Source: Nitrospira sp. (GTDB lineage Bacteria; Nitrospirota; Nitrospiria; Nitrospirales; Nitrospiraceae). Taken from it: 40,247 nt of DNA. Under the pieces are notes generated by a model, which saw nothing but the letters and a program-made list of their open reading frames with translations, did not search any database and was not told where the DNA came from. This document shows positions 12,858 to 20,084 of the stretch, piece after piece. The stretch spans positions 1 to 40,247 of the forward strand of contig JANDJJ010000009.1 in the NCBI GenBank assembly GCA_024330945.1, given 5' to 3'. The position numbers and the translations under genes are program-made. Position 1 is the first letter of the stretch. The number at the start of each line of letters is the position of its first letter.

Positions 12858-13886
12858 TCACAATTTTCGCACCTTGATCGAGTACTTGCCGGTCCCGGAT
12901 TGGCGGCTGTAGTGGCGGACCTGGACGAAATAGTCGCCTTTGACCAGGTCGGCCGCGATTCGGGCGTTGAGATCGAGGCCGGAATCGTCATCTTCCGCGA
13001 TCAGCGCCGTCTCGCTGTTCGGTCCGAACAGTTTCATCACGACATCCGTCGGTCCCAGGGTATCGATGACGTACCGCCCGTCGGTCGCGGCCGTAAACCG
13101 ATAGAGGTCCTCTTCTCCGGACTTTCCGATCGCCGCCTGTGTGCGCTTCTTGGCGTTGGCGATGAGTTCGACGGCGTTCGACACGGTCCCACCTGTCTTC
13201 GGATACATTTTCGCTCCGGCCACGAACGCCTTGTCCATCGCCGACAAGACCTCGTTCGCCTTGGTGCCGATGCCGTTGAGCGTCCAGGACGCGGGGAAGA
13301 AGTACAGCATGATGGAGTCGGGGTCGAACTTGGTTCCATTGATCTGATCCGCGCTGTACTTGCGAAGAATGTTGTGGCGTGTCGTCGCTTCGTCCCAGAA
13401 ATTCGGCGCTTTAGCCGCCTCGCGAATCACGACCGGCTCGTTCCACTGAATCCCTCCCGCGGGATTCTGGTGCTCATGAGCCAATCCGATCGCGTGACCG
13501 AACTCATGGGCCGCCGTGCCGCCGTCCAGAAATCCGAGATTCATCGTCGGCTGATCCAAGGGAATGTTTCGGCAGTCCGTCCCGACGTACGACCAGGCTC
13601 CATCGTTCCGATCGAAGGCAATCCGAATTTCAGCGTTCAGCGCATTGTTGAACTCGAATTTCAAATTGGCCACGGCCGCCCACCAGCCCGCTTGCTCCTT
13701 GGCCACCGCCTGCTCCGTAGACGTGCCTCCCATGAAGCGCACTCGGAGCGTCGAGCCGTTCATCCATGTCTTCCCGATCGGCGCAATGGCACGCCTGATT
13801 CCGCTCTTGGTCGGCTTCGTCATCTGAAACCGCATCAGATCTTTCGGCAAAATCCTGTCGATGCATACCTTCGGACGGTCAGCCAT
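12858..13886 (-). CDS. Astacin-like zinc metalloprotease with C-terminal PPC domain
   Basis: 342 aa from the second ATG (MADRPKV), chosen because SD AAGGAG is 8 bases upstream of it; the ATG at 13892 would add MT. The catalytic motif HEFGHAIGLAHEH (about 127-139) fits the extended HExxHxxGxxH of M12A/M10 metallopeptidases, with a Met-turn-like SIMLY downstream. Residues from about 235 form a bacterial pre-peptidase C-terminal (PPC)-like beta domain with RFTAATDGRYVIDT, LFGPN and GDYFVQVRHYS. No Sec signal peptide is visible, which is odd for a PPC protein, so export by another route or cytoplasmic action is open. It is the first gene of a likely two-gene unit with the HE-motif protein. Confidence 0.85.
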   Translation of the reverse strand: MADRPKVCIDRILPKDLMRFQMTKPTKSGIRRAIAPIGKTWMNGSTLRVRFMGGTSTEQAVAKEQAGWWAAVANLKFEFNNALNAEIRIAFDRNDGAWSYVGTDCRNIPLDQPTMNLGFLDGGTAAHEFGHAIGLAHEHQNPAGGIQWNEPVVIREAAKAPNFWDEATTRHNILRKYSADQINGTKFDPDSIMLYFFPASWTLNGIGTKANEVLSAMDKAFVAGAKMYPKTGGTVSNAVELIANAKKRTQAAIGKSGEEDLYRFTAATDGRYVIDTLGPTDVVMKLFGPNSETALIAEDDDSGLDLNARIAADLVKGDYFVQVRHYSRQSGTGKYSIKVRKL

Positions 13887-14227
13887 GGTCATTTCTCCTT
13901 TCCTCTGGCCATTGAGTTCCTGGCAACCGACGAATCAAGAGAATGTTCGGCACAACGTGAACGGGTACGCTCACTCCGTGCCCGCAGTTGTATACTTTTT
14001 TACGAAAGAGAATCCAAGCGCTCACGACAGAACAAAAACCGTCATGAACGAGCTTTCGGCATCCGTTCTTGAAAACCCTGCCTGCCAAAAAGTGAAGGCT
14101 CGATGCTTGGTGAGATGATCGACGCCTCTTTGAGGAAGACAAATCGCCTCTTCCCCGGCGAACGAGAGGTCGGGGAACAAAACCCGACCGGACACGGCTG
14201 ACGCCGTCTTGTTTGATTCTCGGGTGA
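13887..14227. other. Intergenic region between mutM and the metalloprotease gene
   Basis: About 340 bases. It holds the promoter listed separately and a GGTCGGG/CCCGACC inverted repeat (14168-14189, 8-base loop) just downstream of mutM that could end mutM transcription but lacks a T-tract. I see no gene here. Confidence 0.5.
13989..14017 (-). promoter_or_regulatory. Promoter of the astacin-like protease gene
   Basis: Minus strand TTGGAT (14017-14012), 17-base spacer, TATACA (13994-13989). Predicted start near 13982, leaving a leader of about 95 nt before the coding sequence. Confidence 0.55.
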
Positions 14228-15058
14228 TTACCGAAATCTCTGGCAGCGCGGGCAATAGAAGGAGCTGCGCTCGCCCTTGAGACGGCGGATAACGGCGCCG
14301 CACCCGTTTGGACAGGGTTGGCCTGCCTTCCCATAGACCAGGTGACGCCGTTTGTACCGCCCTTCCGTCCCATCGGGAGCGAAAAAGTCTCGGACACTGG
14401 ACCCTCCGCAGGCAATGGCCTCCTGCAAGACATTTTTCATCACCTGGTAGAGCCGATCGCGTCTCGACGACGCCAGTCTGTTCGCTCGCGCGTTCGGATG
14501 AAGCCCGGCCCGAAAGAGAATTTCATTCGCATAGATGTTGCCGATTCCGGCGATCGTCCGTTGATGCATGAGAAGCGACTTGATTCTCCCGCGCCGCGCT
14601 CCGAGCCGCTCTGCGAACTCTCGCGGGGTCGCCGAGAGCGGGTCACAGCCGAACCGGCGCTCAAGGTACCGATCGAGCCCGTCCCGATCGAAGAAAGAAA
14701 GGCGGCCGAATCGTCGGGGATTCCAATAGCGCAGTTCTGTTTCTTTCCCTCCGGCAAAGGTCATGCGCATGTGCACGTGCCGAGGATGCTTGATCTTTGC
14801 CGATGGGAAAAGCAGCAGCCCCGTCATCCCCAACTCGGCTACCACATAGCGAATCTCGCCGGCTTTTTGAAAGGCCATGGCGATGCTTTTTCCGTGTCGA
14901 GCGACGGAAGACAGTCGTGAGTTCACGTACCACGCGCGGGTGGAATACCCTTCCCGTACGATGTCAGGTCGGCCGATCCACAAATTGATGACTGCGGAAC
15001 CGAGCAGGCCGTCTCGGAGTTGCTGAATGACGACTTCGGCTTCCGGCAATTCCGGCAT
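14228..15058 (-). CDS. mutM: Formamidopyrimidine-DNA glycosylase (Fpg/Nei family)
   Basis: 276 aa. It begins MPELPEAE, giving the catalytic Pro2 and Glu3 after Met removal, and has RHGKSIAM (lysine loop), ELGMTGLL, NPRRFGRL and the helix-two-turn-helix block GIGNIYANEILFRAGLHP. A C-terminal zinc finger follows. It removes oxidised purines such as 8-oxoguanine and nicks the abasic site. The zinc finger reads CPNGC...CPRC: the first cysteine pair is Cx3C, whereas Fpg usually has Cx2C, and the start has Ala where PELPEVE is standard. It is a monocistronic-looking gene without a clear SD. Confidence 0.93.
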   Translation of the reverse strand: MPELPEAEVVIQQLRDGLLGSAVINLWIGRPDIVREGYSTRAWYVNSRLSSVARHGKSIAMAFQKAGEIRYVVAELGMTGLLLFPSAKIKHPRHVHMRMTFAGGKETELRYWNPRRFGRLSFFDRDGLDRYLERRFGCDPLSATPREFAERLGARRGRIKSLLMHQRTIAGIGNIYANEILFRAGLHPNARANRLASSRRDRLYQVMKNVLQEAIACGGSSVRDFFAPDGTEGRYKRRHLVYGKAGQPCPNGCGAVIRRLKGERSSFYCPRCQRFR

Positions 15059-15131
15059 GATTCGTTCACGAAGAAAAACAGAGGCTGAAAACGACGCTGC
15101 TCATACACTCACCCGGCCGCCCGTCACCGAG

Positions 15132-15596
15132 CTAGTCGGCTGAAAGAAGGCCGCCGCCCCAGCCGATCTTTTTTATCAATTGGATAGTCTCTTCCAATTG
15201 GGGAAGCGGCATGGCGCCGGGACGCCTGGTCTTGACGAGTCGTAATGCGCTGTCATAGTCCCACCCCTCGGCGCAACAGAGATACGCCATGATGACGGAC
15301 ACCGATCGACTCATGCCGGCACGGCAACAGACCATGACCCGGTTGTCGGCGATGTGCCGATCGATCCAGGCGACCGCGTCGGCCACCGGTCGTGCCTCGG
15401 CCCGAGTAAACTCTTTGAGCGGAATTTTCCTGGTTGACAACCAGGCAGGCAGCTCGACGTCGTATTCCTCAGCCACCCAGAGCAGGGCCCCGATCTGTGT
15501 GGGTGGCGACGCCGCCTCGTAGATATTTCCGACAAACAACCGCTCGGTGATCTGATGCACTCGGATTCCGTACAACGGAGGAGTCAGAGCCGTCAA
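15132..15596 (-). CDS. Dual-specificity protein phosphatase-like protein
   Basis: About 154 aa from a TTG at 15596; the longer ORF to 16292 is rejected because its upstream part lies antisense to two better plus-strand genes. Start choice is uncertain (TTG 15575 and GTG 15560 also fit; no SD at any). The fold is recognisable from VHQITERLFVGN at the start, the P-loop VCCRAGMSRSVSVIMAYL, and a C-terminal helix LEETIQLIKKIG. The P-loop keeps the catalytic Cys and Arg of CX5R, but the preceding His of the HCX5R signature is Cys. The general-acid loop reads IPLKEFTR, with Glu where Asp is usual. The substrate is unknown. Confidence 0.78.
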   Translation of the reverse strand: MTALTPPLYGIRVHQITERLFVGNIYEAASPPTQIGALLWVAEEYDVELPAWLSTRKIPLKEFTRAEARPVADAVAWIDRHIADNRVMVCCRAGMSRSVSVIMAYLCCAEGWDYDSALRLVKTRRPGAMPLPQLEETIQLIKKIGWGGGLLSAD

Positions 15597-15614
15597 GTCC
15601 GCCGCTCGGCGCAG

Positions 15615-15644
15615 TTGCGGTTTCGTCGAGACACCGGCTATACT
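15615..15644 (+). promoter_or_regulatory. Promoter of the double zinc-ribbon gene
   Basis: TTGCGG (15615-15620), an 18-base spacer and TATACT (15639-15644). The -10 is preceded by GC. The predicted start is near 15651, between the divergent phosphatase-like gene and the zinc-ribbon gene. Confidence 0.5.
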
Positions 15645-15692
15645 GCATCGAGGTTTATAAATGAGCGGGCAAGATACCTTTCCTCTTCTCCT

Positions 15693-16052
15693 ATGGTGAC
15701 GTTGACTCAGCAGGAAGTCGAACGGAGGTTGGGAACGGTTGCCTGCGCCGTTTGTAAGCGATCGAGTTTCGCCATCGACGAACGGTTCATGGGCTCCGAC
15801 GGCGAATGGCGGGGGGTGTGCAGATCCTGTTTTTATACCTTTCCGGTCCATACGGACGTCGAGTTTTACCTTCGGACTCAGCCCGACGTACCGCTTCGCC
15901 TGAAGGAGATCTCCTGCACCGCCTGCAATCATCAGGGCGTCGCCCTGGATTTCCGGGCGACACTGTCCGTGCGAGAAGCTTATTATTTCGTGACGTGCCT
16001 CGGATGCCGTCGCCAATTCCCTGAGCAATCTTCTCTGGAAGCGTACGAATAG
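15693..16052 (+). CDS. Small protein with two CxxC...CxxC zinc-ribbon-like modules
   Basis: 119 aa, starting at ATG 15693 (MVTLTQQEVERRLG). Four CxxC knuckles are present: Cys18/21 with Cys43/46, and Cys75/78 with Cys102/105, giving two probable zinc ribbons in tandem. It is soluble and has no other recognisable domain. I see no SD, but a 12-codon ORF at 15661 (MSGQDTFPLLLW) ends in a TGA overlapping this start, which could couple translation. Divergent from the phosphatase-like gene and followed 38 bases later by the small acidic ORF. Function unknown; an RNA/DNA-binding or metal-binding accessory role is only a guess. Confidence 0.75.
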   Translation: MVTLTQQEVERRLGTVACAVCKRSSFAIDERFMGSDGEWRGVCRSCFYTFPVHTDVEFYLRTQPDVPLRLKEISCTACNHQGVALDFRATLSVREAYYFVTCLGCRRQFPEQSSLEAYE

Positions 16053-16090
16053 TCGCGGCCTTGCCACGGCCGACACATCGAACCATTCGC

Positions 16091-16273
16091 ATGAATGACA
16101 AGCTGAAACAGCCTGAGGAGCCGAAAGCCGAAATTCCTCCCAAGACGAGGAAAGAACTCCCGCTCGTTTCCGTCCCAGACGACGGCGATATGCTCGCCCA
16201 AGAAATGGCCGAGCTGTTCGAAGAAGACAAGGTCTCCCACCGGCACGGCGGCTCGGAGCCTGAAAGAGACTGA
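16091..16273 (+). CDS. Small acidic unknown protein
   Basis: 60 aa from ATG 16091 (MNDKLKQPEEPKAEIPPKTRKELPLVSV). The composition is charged and Pro/Glu-rich in the first half, with an amphipathic acidic helix DMLAQEMAELFEED and a His-containing tail. It follows the zinc-ribbon gene on the same strand. There is no clear SD, and the evidence is mainly the protein-like composition compared with the Arg/Ser-rich antisense frame. Function unknown. Confidence 0.5.
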   Translation: MNDKLKQPEEPKAEIPPKTRKELPLVSVPDDGDMLAQEMAELFEEDKVSHRHGGSEPERD

Positions 16274-16331
16274 CGTTTCCGCCGGCCTTCAAGCCTGATT
16301 CACCATCAAGCCACAGGTTCCTTCTTATCCT

Positions 16332-17030
16332 TCAGCGGCTGGATCCCGTGCTTTCTGTTGTTCTCTTGTAGATCGTCGAGAGGCCGGCCCATCCGTGCAA
16401 TCGATACTGATGTTGCACCAGGAGCCGGTGCATGGCGCTTGCCAACACAGCCTCGATGCCTTGTAAGGCCTCCCAATTCTCCACGCAAATCACGCCCGGC
16501 TTGTACCGTTGCAGATCCAGCCCTTTGATGGCCTCGTAATCCATCCCTTCCACGTCGATGCTCAATAATTCGAAATCCGGTGGCACTTGATAGTCATCCA
16601 ACAGCTTGGTGAGTGTGGTCGTGACGATGTGTCCGACCGGCCGGTATGTGTCTGGATCGGGGATCGACGACAAATTGATGGTGGTGTTGGTCGAGAACGC
16701 GCCGGGGCTGTAGATCGGGGTACCATACTCCCGATCGCTCACCGCCGCCACGATCGCTCGATCTCTCCTCCGCCTGAGCCGGCAGGCCAGCACCTTCACC
16801 TCTTCCACGTCGATCAACAGCCCTCGCCAGCCTCGCCGGTACAGGCCATAGGTATTGGAGCCCCGCCGCGGGTGATGGCAGCCGACATCAACATAAAACC
16901 CCCTGGTCTTCTGGTCGGAAAGAGCTGTTTTGATCAGCAAATCTTCGCCATATTGCGAGTAGGACACTTTAGGTTTGGCCGGAGACAGAAGGGCGCGATA
17001 GACGGCTTGGACGTAAAGACTCGCCTTCAC
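16332..17030 (-). CDS. FkbM family methyltransferase
   Basis: 232 aa, GTG start. The SAM-binding motif is FYVDVGCHHPRRGSNTYGLYRRGWRGLLID (from about residue 45), and FELLSIDVEGMDYEAIKGLDL is the second hallmark block of the FkbM family. These enzymes O-methylate sugars or other small molecules; the substrate here cannot be told. The N-terminal SYSQYGEDLLIKTAL segment is common in members of this group. It lies downstream of the Rsm22-like gene on the same strand with a 95-base gap and has no cell-surface polysaccharide genes around it. Confidence 0.88.
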   Translation of the reverse strand: MKASLYVQAVYRALLSPAKPKVSYSQYGEDLLIKTALSDQKTRGFYVDVGCHHPRRGSNTYGLYRRGWRGLLIDVEEVKVLACRLRRRRDRAIVAAVSDREYGTPIYSPGAFSTNTTINLSSIPDPDTYRPVGHIVTTTLTKLLDDYQVPPDFELLSIDVEGMDYEAIKGLDLQRYKPGVICVENWEALQGIEAVLASAMHRLLVQHQYRLHGWAGLSTIYKRTTESTGSSR

Positions 17031-17125
17031 GGATGATCCGCCTTTGGCATAAGTCCAGGCCGATGCGTCGTTTCAGAGACAACCATATGGATCCTTGTGC
17101 GTTTGCCAGCCACGCTCGTTTGGAT

Positions 17126-18322
17126 TCAGGCGTTCCGAACGATGCTGACGATCGCATCATGATCGATCCGCGCAAGCGAGGAGACTGTTCCTTGTCGTAC
17201 TTTACGACTGAGTGTTTCGATATACACAATATCGCCGCGACGGATCTCTTCGAATGCAACATTTCGCGGCGACGCCAGGCGATCTAATCGTCCCACCTCG
17301 ATTCGTCCCCCTTCATTGCACACCCACGCCCGTTTCTCTCCCTTCATCACTCTCAGCTCACTGACAACCCGATAGACGTGTGACCGCCTTGCCGTCATAG
17401 CTCTGCCGTCTTTGCGCAGCAGCAGATATGAAAATTTGAGCCCATCCTTAATAAAGCCGACCACCCTGTCGATATCCCGCACAGAGGCGGGAGGCTCCCA
17501 CGGCCGCTCTTCGTGACACCAGTCGTCTGGATGATCCAGAGCGGGACAATTCCGATCGTGGAGACAGGGGCTGTAAACCGTACAGTTCCCCGCCTTGATC
17601 AATCGATCTCGGACTTGATGAAGCGATCTGGACGTTTCCCGCAAGGCCGGCTCGACGATCATCAGTGTGCCATGCGGAGCGAGACCATCTAAAAGATCTG
17701 AGAGCAATTCCGTTTTTACCGTGATCGGATCCTTTGATCCGGCGCCGATCTCGTTCAAGCTGTTCGCCACGATGATAAGATCAAACGGCATGGTTGACGA
17801 GATCTTTTCATACCATCCCCGCCGCTCCAGATTTTCCCGGTACGTGATGAGACGGTGCGTTGCGAGACGGGCCTTGGCGTCGGCTTCCATCCGACAATAG
17901 CACGACCAGAGTCGACGAGCGTGATTTAACGCCGCTACGGATTGATCGACTGCGGTGACCGAGAGTTCCCCGCTGAAACCGTGAGACCGCCACCAATCCA
18001 CCACGCCCAGCGCTCCCGTCCCGGGACCCGATCCAACATCCAATACTCGTATCGGTCCTGCGGCCTCCATGCTCGGCATTTCGTCAAGAAGGATTTGGAT
18101 CTTTGCGAGATTCACCGGCAGAAAGTAGCGGAGATAAGCAGCAAGAAACTTCGGATGATTGAAATAATCCCCACCCAGCTTCTCCCCTCGGTTCGTAAAG
18201 CGTCGCGACAACTCTCCCACCGCCTCATGGATCCGTACCAACGGAACGCCTGTTTCACCGCAGACACGTTCAATCGCTTCCAGCAGAGACGGAGAGACCG
18301 TGGCAACATTGAGAGAACTCAT
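17126..18322 (-). CDS. Rsm22/METTL17-like small-subunit rRNA methyltransferase family protein
   Basis: 398 aa. A Rossmann methyltransferase domain is shown by VLDVGSGPGTGALGVVDW (about 93-110) and FDLIIVANSLNEIG (about 180-193). The C-terminal part holds four cysteines, CLHDRNCPALDHPDDWC (253, 259, 269) and WVCNEGG (335). This matches the cysteine set of mitochondrial Rsm22/METTL17, reported to bind a 4Fe-4S cluster, and the tail after it (GDIVYIETLSR) looks like a small beta barrel. The family acts on small ribosomal subunit assembly. It is divergent from the 82-aa unknown gene at 18361. Confidence 0.82.
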   Translation of the reverse strand: MSSLNVATVSPSLLEAIERVCGETGVPLVRIHEAVGELSRRFTNRGEKLGGDYFNHPKFLAAYLRYFLPVNLAKIQILLDEMPSMEAAGPIRVLDVGSGPGTGALGVVDWWRSHGFSGELSVTAVDQSVAALNHARRLWSCYCRMEADAKARLATHRLITYRENLERRGWYEKISSTMPFDLIIVANSLNEIGAGSKDPITVKTELLSDLLDGLAPHGTLMIVEPALRETSRSLHQVRDRLIKAGNCTVYSPCLHDRNCPALDHPDDWCHEERPWEPPASVRDIDRVVGFIKDGLKFSYLLLRKDGRAMTARRSHVYRVVSELRVMKGEKRAWVCNEGGRIEVGRLDRLASPRNVAFEEIRRGDIVYIETLSRKVRQGTVSSLARIDHDAIVSIVRNA

Positions 18323-18338
18323 GGGGCTAGTGTATGCT
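18309..18338 (+). promoter_or_regulatory. Weak promoter candidate for the 82-aa gene
   Basis: TTGAGA (18309-18314), an 18-base spacer and TATGCT (18333-18338). The predicted start near 18345 leaves a short leader with the SD GGGAGG. Confidence 0.35.
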
Positions 18339-18360
18339 CACCTTATGAGGGAGGACAACC

Positions 18361-18609
18361 ATGACCAACGAAATTTTAAAGGCTTACGAAGAAGTGGAAG
18401 CGGCGGTGGAGCGATATACCCGGTTGCTGCACGACCACGTGACGATGCTCCAAAATATCGAGCCGCCAGGATCGGACAAAGTCGTTCGCCTCACTGCCGG
18501 CTCAAAAGCCATGACCGACAGCGCCGCAATTTATCTCTCCTATGCGAAGTACGTCGCCCACGGGATGCCGACCAGCGAAGAGATGGTCGAGGATGAAATG
18601 CAGGGATAA
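18361..18609 (+). CDS. Small unknown helical protein
   Basis: 82 aa, MTNEILKAYEEVEAAVERYTRLLHDHVTM. SD GGGAGG lies 8 bases before the ATG, which supports a real gene. It is predicted to be mostly alpha-helical and acidic (ends SEEMVEDEMQG), with no cysteines, signal or membrane segment. I do not recognise the family. It stands alone between the divergent Rsm22-like gene and the terminator shared with the oxidoreductase operon. Confidence 0.72.
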   Translation: MTNEILKAYEEVEAAVERYTRLLHDHVTMLQNIEPPGSDKVVRLTAGSKAMTDSAAIYLSYAKYVAHGMPTSEEMVEDEMQG

Positions 18610-18644
18610 CTGCCTGGAGCCTTCAGGAAGGCCGGAAATGAAAA

Positions 18645-18673
18645 GGGTCTGTCCGGCAGTCCGGACAGACCCC
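18645..18673 (-). terminator. Rho-independent terminator of the oxidoreductase operon
   Basis: A perfect 12-bp stem GGGTCTGTCCGG/CCGGACAGACCC with a 4-base loop. Read on the minus strand it is followed by TTTTCATTT, so it suits the end of the operon whose last gene stops at 18706. It may also stop plus-strand transcripts from the 82-aa gene, though the T-tract is poorer in that direction. Confidence 0.8.
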
Positions 18674-18705
18674 TTCTGGACCCCCCCCTCACCTCTCGAA
18701 ACGGA

Positions 18706-20040
18706 TCAGATACTCCGCATGAAGTGAGCCACTTCTTCAGGGTTCACAGTCCCTCCCATCACTTGAGACACCGCCACGTTCGTGGATTTTTTACCGGTCA
18801 GGCCGGACTCCACCTCATCAACAATCAATTCCACCGGCATCGACTGACCGCCATATACTCGAGGCCCGCCGATGATCTTTGCCTTGGAGTAGCCGTAGAT
18901 GGCGGTCGCAACCTCTTTGGCCAACCAGCCGACATAGTTGAATTCCGGCACGACGATCAATTTCACGTTGCCGCACAGTTCCCGCAGTTCCTTGGTCGGG
19001 AACGGACGCAGCGAGCGGATCTTGATCAAACCGACGTTCAATCCCTTTTCCTTGCAGAGACGCACCGCTTCACGAGACTGAGCCGCCGCGCTTCCTGATG
19101 CGATAATGACGGCGTCGGCGTTCTCCACGTTTTCAGCCGACAGCAGCCCCCCCATGTACCGGTTGATATACTTTCGGGACCGTTCGACGGCGGCCCATAC
19201 CTCTTGCTGCCACACGGCGTGAATGTTGTACGCCATGAAGTTGGATTTCTGAACCGGGGCGTCTCGGGACAAACGAGCGGGAGGATTCTCGGCATCGAGC
19301 ACCGGGACCGCCCCGCGCCAGGGATCACGCGGCGGAAGCTTGAGCCCGCGATCCTGCATCCGGACGTAGCCGCGGGCATGGGTCACGAAAAATCCGTCGC
19401 AGCAGACACCCACCGGCAAGGTCACGTCGTTCTTTTCGCCGATCACAAACCCGGTCATAATGAAATCAAACATATCTTGCTGGTTTTCCGCGTGGAACAC
19501 GATCATACCGCAATTTAGAAGATAAGCGATCTCGATATTATCCGGTTGGATGGCCAACGGCGCATTGACGACCCGGCAGGTGAACATCGCCACGGCAGGC
19601 AATCGATGGCCCGGCCAGGAGGCGATGCCCTCCAATCCTCGCAAGGTTCCCGGTCCTGCCGTCGCCGTAAAGCAGCGCACTCCGGCCCTTGACCCTCCGG
19701 CGATCGCGGCCATGACACCGACCTCTTCTTCGCCGCGGTAATATTCTTTCACGTAGCCTTCCCCGTACAGCACGCCGACAAGCTGCATCGTCTCCGACTG
19801 AGGCGTAATGGGATAGGCGACGGCCAAGTCCACGTTGGAACGGCGGATTGCCTCTTTGGCCGCCTCACTGCCGGTGATAAACTCCCTCGTCCTCGGCGCC
19901 TCGAAAAACATATACTCGGGTGTAACGACTCTCTGTCTCTTCGCCTCCGCATGGGGATCTTTCTTCCCCTCCACCTTGGGGGCCGCAACGCTGGTGATCG
20001 GATCACCCTGGGGGTTCGTTTTGACTTCCGTCTCGCTCAT
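18706..20040 (-). CDS. 2-oxoacid:ferredoxin oxidoreductase alpha subunit
   Basis: 444 aa. After a charged N-terminal tail of about 50 residues comes FITGSEAAKEAIRRSNVDLAVAYPITPQSE, the pyrimidine-binding domain of POR/KOR alpha subunits. It is followed by GEEEVGVMAAIAGGSRAGVRCFTATAGPGTLRG and a C-terminal transketolase-like domain II (VGLIKIRSLRPFPTKEL). With the other four gene products it would carboxylate acetyl-CoA to pyruvate or succinyl-CoA to 2-oxoglutarate with reduced ferredoxin, on the TPP enzyme. Which substrate it uses cannot be decided here (porA or korA). It is the last gene of the operon, with SD AGAGGT. Confidence 0.9.
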   Translation of the reverse strand: MSETEVKTNPQGDPITSVAAPKVEGKKDPHAEAKRQRVVTPEYMFFEAPRTREFITGSEAAKEAIRRSNVDLAVAYPITPQSETMQLVGVLYGEGYVKEYYRGEEEVGVMAAIAGGSRAGVRCFTATAGPGTLRGLEGIASWPGHRLPAVAMFTCRVVNAPLAIQPDNIEIAYLLNCGMIVFHAENQQDMFDFIMTGFVIGEKNDVTLPVGVCCDGFFVTHARGYVRMQDRGLKLPPRDPWRGAVPVLDAENPPARLSRDAPVQKSNFMAYNIHAVWQQEVWAAVERSRKYINRYMGGLLSAENVENADAVIIASGSAAAQSREAVRLCKEKGLNVGLIKIRSLRPFPTKELRELCGNVKLIVVPEFNYVGWLAKEVATAIYGYSKAKIIGGPRVYGGQSMPVELIVDEVESGLTGKKSTNVAVSQVMGGTVNPEEVAHFMRSI

Positions 20041-20084
20041 GGTTGCACCTCTTGGCTAGTTCGAGCGTCGCCGCCCGGCCTTCC

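Noticed and set aside
15597-16292. Long N-terminal extension of the phosphatase-like ORF
   Set aside because: It is antisense to the zinc-ribbon gene and the small acidic ORF, and its translation is Arg/Ser-rich without a recognisable domain; the phosphatase fold is complete without it.
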